DNA of 64,000 nucleotides from CAVXEF01 sp963827315 (GTDB taxonomy: Bacteria; Planctomycetota; Phycisphaerae; Sedimentisphaerales; Anaerobacaceae): positions 558,001 to 622,000 of the forward strand of contig CAWHAL010000002.1 in NCBI GenBank assembly GCA_963827315.1, given 5' to 3'. The position numbers were made by a program, and so were the translations under genes. The notes under the pieces were generated by a model that was given only the letters and a program-made list of their open reading frames with translations, was not told where the DNA came from and did no database searches. Each line of letters begins with the position of its first letter. Within the stretch, counting starts at the first letter, position 1. This document shows positions 41,415-50,176 of this stretch, one piece after another.

Positions 41415-41927
41415 ATGGCTAAAAAGACCACAGCTTCGGCTCAACAGTTAAAGCCGGACCCAAAATATAACAGCAAACTGGTCTCGAGGTTTATGAACTG
41501 CCTGATGTGGAAGGGTAAGAAAAATGTCGCACAGCGGGTTTTTTACGACGCTATGGATATTATATCCAAAAAGGTCCCTGCCCCCGCGTCTTCCGACGCA
41601 AAGCGGGGCGGCGGAAAAGACTCCGATGCGCTTAAGGTGTTCGAGACAGCGGTAAACAACGTAAAGCCGATGATAGAGGTTCGCAGCAAGCGCGTTGGAG
41701 GAGCGAGCTACCAGGTGCCGATGCAGGTAAGCCCCTCGCGGCAGCAGTCATTGGCTATCAGATGGATTGTTCACGCCGCCAGAGAAAAGAAGGGCAAGCC
41801 GATGTGTGAGCGTCTTGCGTCGGAATTAATAGATGCGTATAACAAGCACGGCGGTGCAATGACAACCCGCGAAAATATCCACCGAATGGCTGAGGCAAAT
41901 AAGGCATTTGCCCACTTCGCATGGTAG
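41415..41927 (+). CDS. rpsG: Ribosomal protein S7
   Basis: 170 residues from ATG 41415 (MAKKTTASAQQL); the longer frame from 41328 overlaps rpsL and a leader hairpin and is rejected. Landmarks: VSRFMNCLMWKGKKNVAQRVFYDAM, VGGASYQVPMQVSPSRQQSLAIRWIV and the REKKGKPMCERLASEL helix. An insertion of about 15 residues (PAPASSDAKRGGGKDS) makes it longer than the usual 156. It is the 30S head assembly protein. Confidence 0.96.
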   Translation: MAKKTTASAQQLKPDPKYNSKLVSRFMNCLMWKGKKNVAQRVFYDAMDIISKKVPAPASSDAKRGGGKDSDALKVFETAVNNVKPMIEVRSKRVGGASYQVPMQVSPSRQQSLAIRWIVHAAREKKGKPMCERLASELIDAYNKHGGAMTTRENIHRMAEANKAFAHFAW

Positions 41928-41943
41928 TTTTTGCCGATAATAG

Positions 41944-41984
41944 ATAGCGGATAGGGATAAGTTTTTTCTATCCGCTATTTTTTT
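41944..41984 (+). terminator. Strong rho-independent terminator ending the operon
   Basis: ATAGCGGATAG and CTATCCGCTAT form a perfect 11-bp stem, followed by seven T. It lies 17 nt after rpsG and separates the long tuf-rpoBC-rpsG unit from fusA. Confidence 0.9.
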
Positions 41985-42000
41985 AGTCGTTTATAGTTAT

Positions 42001-42060
42001 GACCCATTCGACTTCGCTCAGGGTCATCCTGAGCGACTTAAAGGAGTCGAAGGATGGGTT
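42001..42060. repeat. Dispersed TCATCCTGAGCG/GTCGAAGGATGG repeat
   Basis: Imperfect palindromic intergenic repeat containing CTTCGCTCAGGGTCATCCTG and GAGTCGAAGGATGGG. Related fragments lie at 1024-1050, 26421-26441 and 62890-62910. The family is widespread in bacterial intergenic DNA; its function is unknown. Confidence 0.6.
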
Positions 42061-42100
42061 CATCGTTTTTAGTTCGTCGATGAACAATGAGCGCTAAACA

Positions 42101-44172
42101 ATGAACAAATTGAAAAAACTGCGTAACATAGGAATCATCGCTCATATCGATGCCGGTAAAACGACCGTGACCGAACGGATACTTTACTATACCGGCAAAA
42201 CCTACAAGATGGGCGAGGTCCACGATGGCACAGCAGTTATGGACTATTTGGAAGAAGAGCAGCAGAGGGGTATCACCATAACCAGCGCGGCGACAAAAAT
42301 CTATTGGAAAGATTCCGAAATCAATCTTATCGATACGCCGGGACACATTGATTTTACCGCTGAGGTTGAGCGGTCGCTGCGTGTTCTCGATGGGGCGGTC
42401 GTGGTGTTTGACGGCAGTGAAGGCGTCCAGGCCCAGAGCGAAACCGTCTGGAGACAGGGACGAAAATACAACCTGCCGTGCCTTTGCTTTGTGAACAAGA
42501 TGGATAAAACCGGTGCAGATTTTATGATGAGTGTCGAAAGCATTCGCGATAAGCTGCAGGCCAGGCCCATCGTTCTGCAGATTCCAATCGGGGCACAGGA
42601 TTCTTTTGATGGAATTATAGACCTTATAGAGATGAAGGCGGTTCTCTATAAGACCGAGGCGCTGGGAGCGACTTTCGAAGAGGTTGAAATCCCACAGAAT
42701 ATGCAGCAAATCGCGCACAGCAGAGACATCAGATGCTTGAGCTTTCGGCTGAGTATGACGAAGAACTGATGGATTTGTATGTTCACGATAACCCGGTCAG
42801 CAGCGAAATTATCAATAGGGCTATCAGAAAGGCTACTTTAAGCAGCAAGCTTCATCCGGTGTTTGCAGGTTCGGCACTGAAATATATCGGCATCCAGAGA
42901 TTGCTCGATGGTGTTGTGGCGTATCTGCCTTCGCCGCTGGATAAGCCTGTTATTGTCGGACACAAGCCGGGCGATGAAGATAAAAAGGTGTCGGTTAAGT
43001 GCGATAGCAATGCGAGCCTTGTTGCTCTTGCATTCAAGGTTACCAGCGACTCGCACGGAGATTTATGTTTTCTGAGGATTTACCAGGGCACATTGAAATC
43101 CAGCAGGAGGGTGCTGAATGTCAATCGCGACAAACGCGAAAACATTACGCGGATATTTGAAATGCACGCCAATGAGCGGAAAATTTTAGACTCAGTTGGT
43201 GCGGGCGAGATTGTGGCGGTCGTAGGACCAAAGCAGACACTTACGGGCGATACACTTTGCGATACCAAAAAACCTGTTGTTCTGCCGAGTATTACGTTTC
43301 CGCAGACGGTGATTAGTATGTCTATAGAGCCTAAAACGGCGCAAGACAGGGCCAAACTTGCAGAAGAGCTTTCCACTCTTAGGCGTGAGGACCCGACCTT
43401 TGAATGGAAGTTCGACGCAGAGACCGGCCAGACAATTATCGGCGGCATGGGTGAGCTGCATCTGGAGATACTTGAGCACAAATTAGTGCGTGAGAGGGGG
43501 GTCAACGTGCGGGTCGGCAAGCCCAAGGTCGCCTATAAGGAAACGATAACCACGTCGGCTCAGGCAGAAGGCAAATTCATTCGTCAAACGGGCGGCCGGG
43601 GCCAGTATGGTCATGTGGTTATCGAGGTTGAGCCGATTTTTACACAGGATGGTCACTGGAAACGGGATATTGAGTTTGAAAACAAAGCGGGCGGTGATAA
43701 AGTTCCCAAAGAATATGTCCAGAGCGTTGAAAGGGGTGTCAGAGACGCACTTGGCTGCGGCGCTTTGGCGGGCTATCCTGTTGTTGGGATTAAAGTTACG
43801 TTGATTGATGGGTCCTTTCATCCCGTGGATTCTTCCTCTGTGGCGTTTGAGCAGGCGGGGACAAGAGCGGCTGAGAACGCCCTTAAAATAGCCGGGCCGG
43901 TGCTGCTCGAGCCGGTTATGAAACTTGAGGTTGAGGTCCCGGATTCGTATTTTGGTGTGGTACAGAGCAATCTGCTTGCCAAAAGAGGGTTCATCACGGA
44001 CACGCGTGCACACGGAAACATGCGAACAATCGACGCTATGGTTCCGCTGGCGGAGATGTTCGGGTATTCGAGCCAGATAAGAAGTGCGACGGCCGGCAGA
44101 GGAACCTTTACTATGGAGCCTATGAGCTACGAAAGGGTTCCTGAGCAGATTGCCCAAAAAGTCATCGGTTAG
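42101..44172 (+). CDS. fusA: Elongation factor G, frameshifted in this sequence
   Basis: EF-G, the translocation GTPase. The first frame (42101-42769) has the P-loop AHIDAGKT, switch I RGITITSAAT, DTPGHIDFT and NKMDKTG. The second (open from about 42688, ending 44172) carries domains II-V, with GGMGELHLEIL and RQTGGRGQYGHVVIE. Domain order is intact, and one missing base between 42688 and 42768, in the stretch equivalent to IP..M...A....LIE..AE of other EF-Gs, joins them into 690 residues, the normal size. No homopolymer marks the spot. Explanations: assembly or sequencing error, a programmed -1 shift, or a decaying copy with another fusA elsewhere. Confidence 0.9.
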
Positions 44173-44191
44173 AAGTATATTTATTTTTGTG

Positions 44192-44220
44192 TTTACGTGA
44201 AGGACTTTTTTCGGTATATT
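44192..44220 (+). promoter_or_regulatory. Promoter for rpmE (and prfA)
   Basis: TTTACG (44192-44197) and TATATT (44215-44220) are 17 bp apart, 38 bp before the rpmE start. Confidence 0.55.
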
Positions 44221-44258
44221 GCTAAAATAGATTATGGATTTTAGAAAGTAGTGCGGTT

Positions 44259-44489
44259 ATGAAGAAAGATATACATCCGGAATACCATAAGGTGGTTGTT
44301 CATTGCGGCTGCGGCAATACCTTCGAGACCCGCAGCACGGCGAAGGAAATCCACGCAGAGATTTGCTCGATGTGCCATCCGTTTTTCACAGGCAAGCAGA
44401 AATTCGTCGATACCGCCGGCCGAATAGAACGGTTCCAGAAAAAATACGGCACCAGTTACACCAAGAAGGCCAAAAAAGAGCAGCAATAG
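44259..44489 (+). CDS. rpmE: Ribosomal protein L31 (zinc-binding form)
   Basis: 76 residues: MKKDIHPEYHKVVVHCGCGNTF, then HAEICSMCHPFFTGKQKFVDTAGRIERF (in part). The four cysteines (C-x-C and C-x2-C) identify the zinc-containing C+ type of L31. It bridges the two ribosomal subunits. A terminator follows. Confidence 0.95.
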   Translation: MKKDIHPEYHKVVVHCGCGNTFETRSTAKEIHAEICSMCHPFFTGKQKFVDTAGRIERFQKKYGTSYTKKAKKEQQ

Positions 44490-44510
44490 CTGCTTTAGAT
44501 GTTACCACCA

Positions 44511-44549
44511 AGGCTCCAGCTCCCCGTGAATGGGGGCGGAGCCTTTTGT
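44511..44549 (+). terminator. Terminator after rpmE
   Basis: AGGCTCC/GGAGCCT encloses a CCCC/GGGG stem and is followed by TTTTGTT. It lies in the rpmE-prfA gap. Confidence 0.75.
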
Positions 44550-44595
44550 TCGTATATTTGGATTGTGCGGGGATAAATAATGCAGGACACGAGCT

Positions 44596-45684
44596 ATGGC
44601 GGCACAAAAAGACCCGACTTTGACAAAGCTTGATGAACTTGAGGCTCGCTACTGCGAGCTTAAGGAAAGAATTGCTGACCCGGCTGTCGCAGGCGATTTT
44701 GCCAGACTGGTGGAGCTCTCGAAAGAGCAGGGCAGGCTCAAGGCAGTGGTCGAAAAATATCGCGAATACAAAAAAACGGTTGCAGAGATTGAAGATGCTA
44801 AGCAGATTCTAAACGACGGCGCAGTTGACGAGGATTTCAAGGCGTTAGCGAAAGAAGAGCTCGGTCGGCTTGAAAGTAAAAGGGATACCTTGCTCAGGCA
44901 AATCCAGGATACTCTGGTGATGTCTGACAAGGTGGGGGTCGATTCGGTAATAATGGAAATCCGTGCGGGCACAGGCGGTGAGGAGGCAGCACTTTTTGCC
45001 CGTGATTTATTTGGGATGTACCTGAAGTACGCTCAGGGCCGCGGCTGGAAGGTCGAACAGCTTGATTTCAGCCCGGCTGAGATGGGCGGCTTTCGAGAGG
45101 TGATACTCGGTATCAAGGGCGAAAATGTATGGCCCGACCTCGGATATGAGGCCGGCGGACACCGCGTCCAGCGCGTACCGGCGACCGAGTCTCAGGGCAG
45201 AATCCACACATCCGCGGCAACAGTGGCGGTTTTGCCTGAGCCTGAAGAGCTGGATATACAGATTGCCCCGAATGATGTAGTCGAGCATGTCAGCCGCTCG
45301 GGCGGGCCGGGCGGACAAAGCGTCAATAAGCTCAACAGCGCTATTAAGCTCGAGCATATCCCGACCGGAATAACCGTCAGTATGCGGGATGAAAAAAGTC
45401 AGCACAAAAACCGCGCCAAGGCCTGGCGGCTACTGAGAAGCAGAGTTTATGAGCATTTTGAGAGCCAAAAAAGGCTGCAGCGAGACCAGCAGCGCAAAGT
45501 TATGATTGGTTCAGGCGACAGGTCTGAAAAAATAAGAACATACAACTACCCCCAAAACCGTGTCACTGACCACAGAATCAACCTGTCACTTTACAACCTC
45601 GACAGGATAATGGCCGGCAACCTTGATGAATTGATAACAGCGTTGAAGGAATACGACAGGCAGCAGAGATTGAAAAACCTGTAA
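44596..45684 (+). CDS. prfA: Peptide chain release factor 1
   Basis: 362 residues. The codon-recognition tripeptide is P-A-T (195-197, in RVPATESQGR), which specifies RF1 (UAA/UAG), and the peptidyl-hydrolysis GGQ is at 239-241 (SGGPGGQSVNK). Length and domain order are normal. It reads after rpmE, a pairing (rpmE-prfA) common in bacteria, where the methylase prmC often follows; here prmC is absent and a scrambled patch follows. Confidence 0.96.
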   Translation: MAAQKDPTLTKLDELEARYCELKERIADPAVAGDFARLVELSKEQGRLKAVVEKYREYKKTVAEIEDAKQILNDGAVDEDFKALAKEELGRLESKRDTLLRQIQDTLVMSDKVGVDSVIMEIRAGTGGEEAALFARDLFGMYLKYAQGRGWKVEQLDFSPAEMGGFREVILGIKGENVWPDLGYEAGGHRVQRVPATESQGRIHTSAATVAVLPEPEELDIQIAPNDVVEHVSRSGGPGGQSVNKLNSAIKLEHIPTGITVSMRDEKSQHKNRAKAWRLLRSRVYEHFESQKRLQRDQQRKVMIGSGDRSEKIRTYNYPQNRVTDHRINLSLYNLDRIMAGNLDELITALKEYDRQQRLKNL

Positions 45685-45687
45685 AGA

Positions 45688-45728
45688 CGACAGACTCCAG
45701 ATGGCAGACTCCAGACGACAGACTTCGA
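45688..45728. repeat. CAGACTCCAGA-type simple repeat (left flank of scrambled patch)
   Basis: Degenerate tandem CAGACTCCAGA units. A related sequence in the opposite orientation (GTAGTCTGGTGTCCGGAGTC type) is at 46811-46845, so the pair brackets the patch that replaces the normal downstream gene. Confidence 0.45.
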
Positions 45729-45758
45729 AAAACAACTGACGGGTGTGAGATTTCAGGT

Positions 45759-45851
45759 ATGAAAAGAGATTTTAGAAACGTAAAAGCTTGGAAAAATGCC
45801 GACTTGGAAATTGCATACGAAATTTCCCAATTGTGGCAGCTATCAAGGTAG
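45759..45851 (+). pseudogene. Four-helix-bundle (S23-type) protein, N-terminal remnant
   Basis: Thirty codons, MKRDFRNVKAWKNADLEIAYE, then a stop. The start matches the common four-helix-bundle proteins (MKRDFRNLKVWKKA... type) that occur as scattered genes in many environmental bacteria. A segment resembling the C-terminus of the same family appears about 840 bp downstream (46690-46794), so the original gene seems to have been interrupted. Confidence 0.5.
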
Positions 45852-45858
45852 GTGAAAA

Positions 45859-46500
45859 ATGACCAAAATAACTCTCCTAATATATGCTTCTCTAATATTT
45901 TTGATGTTAATGTTTATTCTATGGATATTAAGCAGACACATCCCAAAAATGAAAACCTTGTTATTTAGTTTGCTCGTAGCATTAGTTCTTGTTTGGACAT
46001 GTCTAATCTTATGTTCGTTTGTTTGGAAACAGGGATTCTACGAGTTTTGCGAAAGGATAAATTCCATGACAAGGACAAGCACAAGGATATGTGTTTCGAT
46101 TATACTGTTCGTTGTAATATTTGTCTTATGGGTATTAGCAAGGCTCACTGCCCGAATTAGAACTTTATTCATTGCTTCGTTCGCTGCGTTCATCGTTGTT
46201 TTGACCTGTCTAATCCATTGGTGGTTTGGTGGGAAACCTTTGTTGTTGGATAAACTAATATTAATTCCTGGCTTTGCAGCCGCACGTTTAATTGCAGCAC
46301 AGGTTGACAAAATAGATAAAATAGCATACTTATCCAATTTTGAAGGTCCTTTTTTCACTATCGTTATGTTTTTTTCTTCCTTCGTATTTTACACCGCAGT
46401 CATATTTGCCGCCATAAAGGCTGTTTCATATTTGAAGAAAAGGCCTTTGTTACGAAAAGCCAATGAGTCCAAAGTGACCGAGTCATTTGAGGAAAGATAA
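45859..46500 (+). CDS. Membrane protein with an internal duplication, unknown
   Basis: 213 residues with about five membrane spans. The first two spans and linker (LMFILWILSRHIPKMKTLLF, then LVWTCLI) recur as the next two (VIFVLWVLARLTARIRTLFI, then VVLTCLI), showing an internal tandem duplication. The rest has a cytoplasmic-looking tail (RPLLRKANESKVTESFEER). No family recognised. It lies inside the scrambled patch, so its status as a working gene is uncertain; a fair ribosome site (AGGTG) precedes the ATG. Confidence 0.6.
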   Translation: MTKITLLIYASLIFLMLMFILWILSRHIPKMKTLLFSLLVALVLVWTCLILCSFVWKQGFYEFCERINSMTRTSTRICVSIILFVVIFVLWVLARLTARIRTLFIASFAAFIVVLTCLIHWWFGGKPLLLDKLILIPGFAAARLIAAQVDKIDKIAYLSNFEGPFFTIVMFFSSFVFYTAVIFAAIKAVSYLKKRPLLRKANESKVTESFEER

Positions 46501-46794
46501 ATGATACCACCGGACCCCAACAGCCGGATTTTAGCCCAGCACACAGGCAGCTATATGGCCAACAGATACCCCTATCTGCACGATAGGTTAGGGTCGGCGA
46601 GGCGAATTATCGACGCATCTGGTATGGTGAAAAAACTGTGCAGCTACAATCCGTTTGGTGAGTTGCTCGAAGAAGATGAAACCTTCGATTTTAAAGATAG
46701 TGAGTATAACAAGTTGGATGATTTGAGAAACCAGACGGCCAAGATGTTATATGGTCTTATCAATTATATCGAGAAGGAAGCGAAAGCCCTTTAA
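46501..46794 (+). pseudogene. Chimeric scrap: Rhs-repeat segment joined to an S23-type C-terminus
   Basis: 97 codons. Residues 25-58 (YLHDRLGSARRIIDASG, then SYNPFGELLEEDE) are the typical Rhs/YD core-associated repeat. Residues 65-97 (DSEYNKLDDLRNQTAKMLYG, then LINYIEKEAKAL) match the C-terminal helix of four-helix-bundle proteins. The ORF begins exactly at the stop of the membrane-protein gene (TAAATG). It looks like a fusion of two unrelated remnants rather than a functional protein. Confidence 0.5.
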
Positions 46795-46810
46795 TGTCTT
46801 TTTATTCGCT

Positions 46811-46845
46811 GTAGTCCGGTGTCTGTAGTCTGGTGTCCGGAGTCT
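46811..46845. repeat. GTCTGGTGTCCGGAGTC-type repeat (right flank of scrambled patch)
   Basis: Degenerate units of GTAGTC-TGGTGTC. The reverse complement resembles 45688-45728, so the two flank the patch in inverted orientation. Confidence 0.4.
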
Positions 46846-46851
46846 ATTCAG

Positions 46852-47937
46852 ATGATAATCGTTGTTACCGGAATGGTTGGCGTTGACAAAAAGAGCTATC
46901 TCGAGAAGGTCTGTCGATTCGCAGCCGAGATTGGTACAGAGGTGCTTTTATGCAACGTCGGTGAACGAATGTATGCCGAGGCGCCGGATATACCGGCCGG
47001 TAAAATCCTTGATATTTCGATGAAGCGTTTAAGTTCACTTCGCCGAAGTGTGTTCAAGGATATCATCGCAAAAGCAAAAACCTCTGCCAATCTAATCATC
47101 AACACCCACGCGACTTTCCGCTGGTGGCACGGGCTCTTTCCGGCGGTGGACTTCGACCAGATGCGACAGCTCAATGCCGATATGTATATCTGCCTGATTG
47201 ACGGTGTCATCGCATTGCACAGGAGGCTTATCGCTGAGCACGCTATCGAACATACCCTGAAAGATTTGATTGTCTGGCGCGAAGAAGAAATCATCGGCAC
47301 GGAAATGCTCTGCAGAGGCGTCAGCGACGAAGCTCGCTTTTACTGTCTTGCCCGCGGCTGTGAGGAGGAAACAACGAAGACATTTTACAGCCTTATCTTC
47401 GAGAAAGACCGAAAAAAAGCGTATCTTAGCTTTCCTATCACACACGTTACTGAAATGGAAATCGCCAGGAACAAAATCGATGAGTTCCGCAAGCTTATGA
47501 AAGGCTTTTTTACGTGCTTTGACCCGCGTGATTTGGAAGAATCGTATCTGCTGCACTGTGTCCAGCGGGCAATCCAGAAAGGGTCAGATTTCGTCGAAGT
47601 AACGGCCCCGGGACAAACAATTCGATTGGACCTGCACCAGGTTCAGCAAATCGAACACGATATTAACAGCCAGACATACGCTCGTGATTTTTTGCTGATT
47701 GACCAGTCGGATATGATAATCAGCTTTATCCCGACCTTGGCTGACGGCAGGGCGGCTGTTTCAAGCGGAGTTGAAAGAGAGCTTCAGCACGCTCACGAAG
47801 CAGCCAAGGAAGTTTATGTTATCTGGATGGCAAAGCAGAGGCCCTCGGTATTCGTTACCCAGACAGCTACAAAGGTTTTTGCGGGTACAGACAGCGCCGT
47901 CGAATTCTTCGAAAAGAAAGGCTACATAAAAAAGTGA
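46852..47937 (+). CDS. Kinase-like / nucleoside 2-deoxyribosyltransferase-like fusion
   Basis: 361 residues from ATG 46852. The N-terminal ~180 residues resemble a P-loop nucleotide kinase (IIVVTGMVGVDKKSYLEKV), but the Walker A is degenerate (G-M-V-G-V-D-K-K-S). The C-terminal third (FFTCFDPRDLEE, LIDQSDMIISFIPTLADGRAAVSSGVERELQHAHE in part, then VYVIWMAKQRPSVFV) has the layout of the nucleoside 2-deoxyribosyltransferase/TIR-like fold, with DMI..(F)IP and SSGVERELQHA as the usual active-site region. The stop overlaps the deoC start, tying it to deoxynucleoside salvage. Exact substrate unknown. Confidence 0.7.
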   Translation: MIIVVTGMVGVDKKSYLEKVCRFAAEIGTEVLLCNVGERMYAEAPDIPAGKILDISMKRLSSLRRSVFKDIIAKAKTSANLIINTHATFRWWHGLFPAVDFDQMRQLNADMYICLIDGVIALHRRLIAEHAIEHTLKDLIVWREEEIIGTEMLCRGVSDEARFYCLARGCEEETTKTFYSLIFEKDRKKAYLSFPITHVTEMEIARNKIDEFRKLMKGFFTCFDPRDLEESYLLHCVQRAIQKGSDFVEVTAPGQTIRLDLHQVQQIEHDINSQTYARDFLLIDQSDMIISFIPTLADGRAAVSSGVERELQHAHEAAKEVYVIWMAKQRPSVFVTQTATKVFAGTDSAVEFFEKKGYIKK

Positions 47938-48620
47938 CCATCTATGATGAAAAACAATTGGCCGGTTGTATCGACCATACACTCCTTAGTGCTATAGCTA
48001 CGAGTGAGCAAATCAGGCAGTTATGCGATGAGGCGAAAAGTTACGGCTTTTGTGCAGTGTCGGTGAATCCGCGATGGGTGGCTCTGGCGGCGGAGCAGTT
48101 GCACGGCAGCAGGGTCAAGGTTGGCGGTGTGGTCAGTCTGCCGCTCGGGGCTGACTCAACTGAAATCAAGGCTGCTCAGGCCAAAGCCTGCATATTCGCA
48201 GGCGCCGATGAAGTTGATATGGTTGCTGACCTGGCGGCGATAATCGAGGGCGATGCAAAATATCTGTCCAACCAGCTTCGGGCAGTATTGAAGGTTTGTC
48301 GTTCGATGAGGCCGGCTGTCTGCCTGAAGGTCATAATCGAATCGGCGGCTCTGACACGCGAGCAGAAGATATTTGCCTGCCGAATCGCAAATGAGGTCGG
48401 CGTTGATTTTGTAAAGACAAGCACGGGGATGAACCCTGCCGGCGGCGCGACTGTGGAAGATGTGAAACTTATGAGGGAATATGCCCCCAATTGCAAAGTC
48501 AAGGCCGCCGGCGGAATCAGGACCGTAGAGCAGGTCTTGGCAATGCTCGAAGCGGGCGCGGAGAGAATAGGCACTTCTTCAAGCGTGCAGATTATAAACC
48601 GGTTCAAGGTAGGACGGTAA
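47934..48620 (+). CDS. deoC: Deoxyribose-phosphate aldolase
   Basis: 228-residue class I aldolase that splits 2-deoxyribose 5-phosphate into acetaldehyde and glyceraldehyde 3-phosphate. Schiff-base Lys161 in VDFVKTSTGMNPAGGAT, second Lys in VKAAGGIRTVEQ, Asp in GADEVDMV and the IDHTLL start are all present. GTG start at 47934 overlaps the previous gene by 4 nt. Coupled to the deoxyribosyltransferase-like gene, it suggests a deoxynucleoside-scavenging pair. Confidence 0.95.
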   Translation: MTIYDEKQLAGCIDHTLLSAIATSEQIRQLCDEAKSYGFCAVSVNPRWVALAAEQLHGSRVKVGGVVSLPLGADSTEIKAAQAKACIFAGADEVDMVADLAAIIEGDAKYLSNQLRAVLKVCRSMRPAVCLKVIIESAALTREQKIFACRIANEVGVDFVKTSTGMNPAGGATVEDVKLMREYAPNCKVKAAGGIRTVEQVLAMLEAGAERIGTSSSVQIINRFKVGR

Positions 48621-48622
48621 CG

Positions 48623-50044
48623 ATGACGACAGGGACAGTTGCTGCAAAAACTAAAAACATTTTTTGCAAGCTGCACTATAAGAAAATCAGGGCGTCGGTA
48701 AGTTTACCGGCCCTTAGCGAAACATTTGCCCGATTGGAGTCGCCGACAATTCTGGGAGCTAATTCATCTAAGGAAAACTCCGGCAGGTTCAGCTACTGGA
48801 TGGCTGGGCCGAAAGAGGTATTTGAATTTCGAACAGGCCAAAAGGCCCCTTTCCCCAAATTGCACAAGGCACTTTCTAAATATAGGCTCCATCCAGACCC
48901 CAAACCAAATTTGCCGAGGGGGATTTTTTGCGGTGGATGGGTAGGATATTTTAGCTATGAACTCGGTAGATACATCGAAAAGCTCCCGCAAACAACATTG
49001 GACGACCTGCAAATGCCTCTGATACGATTGTGTTTTTACGACCGAGTTATCGCCTATGACCACATCGAGAATGTTTTTTGGCTGATTGCGCTGCAAATGG
49101 CAGATGATGCCGAAACGCCGGATGAAAAGCTGTCCGCGCTGGAGCGGTTGCTTGTTGAATCACGGGCTGTTGCAGTCAAGCGTCCCGAGCCTGCCGACCT
49201 CGATAATATTGACTTTTCGCAAGTCCGATGCAATATGGATAAGGACCATTATCTGCGGACAATCGAAAAAATCAGACGTTTCATCTATGACGGCGAAGTT
49301 TACCAGGTCAACTTTTCGCAGCGATTCGAATGTGATTACAAAGCCCGGCCGATAGACCTTTTCCACTGGCAGAACCATTATAATCCGAGTGGCTACGCAG
49401 CATATATCGACGCCGGTGATTTTCACATCGTAAGCGCCTCGCCTGAGATGTTCATAACAATTGCTGATGGCGTCATTTCTACCAAGCCCATAAAAGGTAC
49501 TCGTCCGCGAATTAACAAGACCTCTGTGGATGCCGGAAATTTCAATGAGCTTCTTAACAGCGCAAAAGAGCAGGCTGAGCTCAATATGATAATCGACCTC
49601 GAACGAAACGATTTGGCTCGAGTCTGTGTGCCCGGAACCAGGAGAGTGATTCAGCATCGGACTATCGAAACCTATCCTACCATCTTTCACGCGGTGGCGA
49701 CGGTGGCCGGAAGGCTTCGCGATGGAGTTTCATTTTGCGACATTCTAAAAGCGGTCTTTCCCGGCGGCTCGATTACCGGCGCTCCAAAAATCCGCTCGAT
49801 GGAGATTATCGATGAAACCGAACCGACTGATAGAGGTGTTTACACGGGAAGCATAGGTTTCATCGGCCTGGACGGCAGTGTCTGCTTGAATATCGCCATA
49901 CGAACAATTATCATCAAGGCGGGTATTGCCTTAGCGCAGACCGGCGGCGGCATCGTCGCAGATTCCGACCCCCACGCCGAGTGGGCCGAGACAATCACAA
50001 AAGCAAGAGCACTGCTGGCAGGAATAAAGGCGGTTCAAAAATAA
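48623..50044 (+). CDS. pabB: Aminodeoxychorismate synthase component I (PabB)
   Basis: 473 residues from ATG 48623; upstream in-frame residues are a shadow of deoC. Chorismate-binding enzyme with an N-terminal glutamine-synthase-type domain and the catalytic core: IYDGEVYQVNFSQRF, SASPEMFI, KPIKGTRPR, LNMIIDLERNDLARVC, FPGGSITGAPKIRSMEII and YTGSIGFIGLDG. The PIKGT motif with Lys is typical of aminodeoxychorismate synthase (PabB), the first step to p-aminobenzoate and folate, rather than of TrpE. The pabC-like gene it normally neighbours is 3.2 kb away (53308), beyond two leftward accessory genes. Confidence 0.9.
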   Translation: MTTGTVAAKTKNIFCKLHYKKIRASVSLPALSETFARLESPTILGANSSKENSGRFSYWMAGPKEVFEFRTGQKAPFPKLHKALSKYRLHPDPKPNLPRGIFCGGWVGYFSYELGRYIEKLPQTTLDDLQMPLIRLCFYDRVIAYDHIENVFWLIALQMADDAETPDEKLSALERLLVESRAVAVKRPEPADLDNIDFSQVRCNMDKDHYLRTIEKIRRFIYDGEVYQVNFSQRFECDYKARPIDLFHWQNHYNPSGYAAYIDAGDFHIVSASPEMFITIADGVISTKPIKGTRPRINKTSVDAGNFNELLNSAKEQAELNMIIDLERNDLARVCVPGTRRVIQHRTIETYPTIFHAVATVAGRLRDGVSFCDILKAVFPGGSITGAPKIRSMEIIDETEPTDRGVYTGSIGFIGLDGSVCLNIAIRTIIIKAGIALAQTGGGIVADSDPHAEWAETITKARALLAGIKAVQK

Positions 50045-50176
50045 TTTCATATCTCAAAAAAACAACTGTCAGAAAAGATACGAAATACAAAATGCAGAGT
50101 ATAACTTCACAGTGCTATTAAGCCCGACCGACTTTTTCAATATCCTTGCTGTCCCTAATATTCACATAGTATTCAA

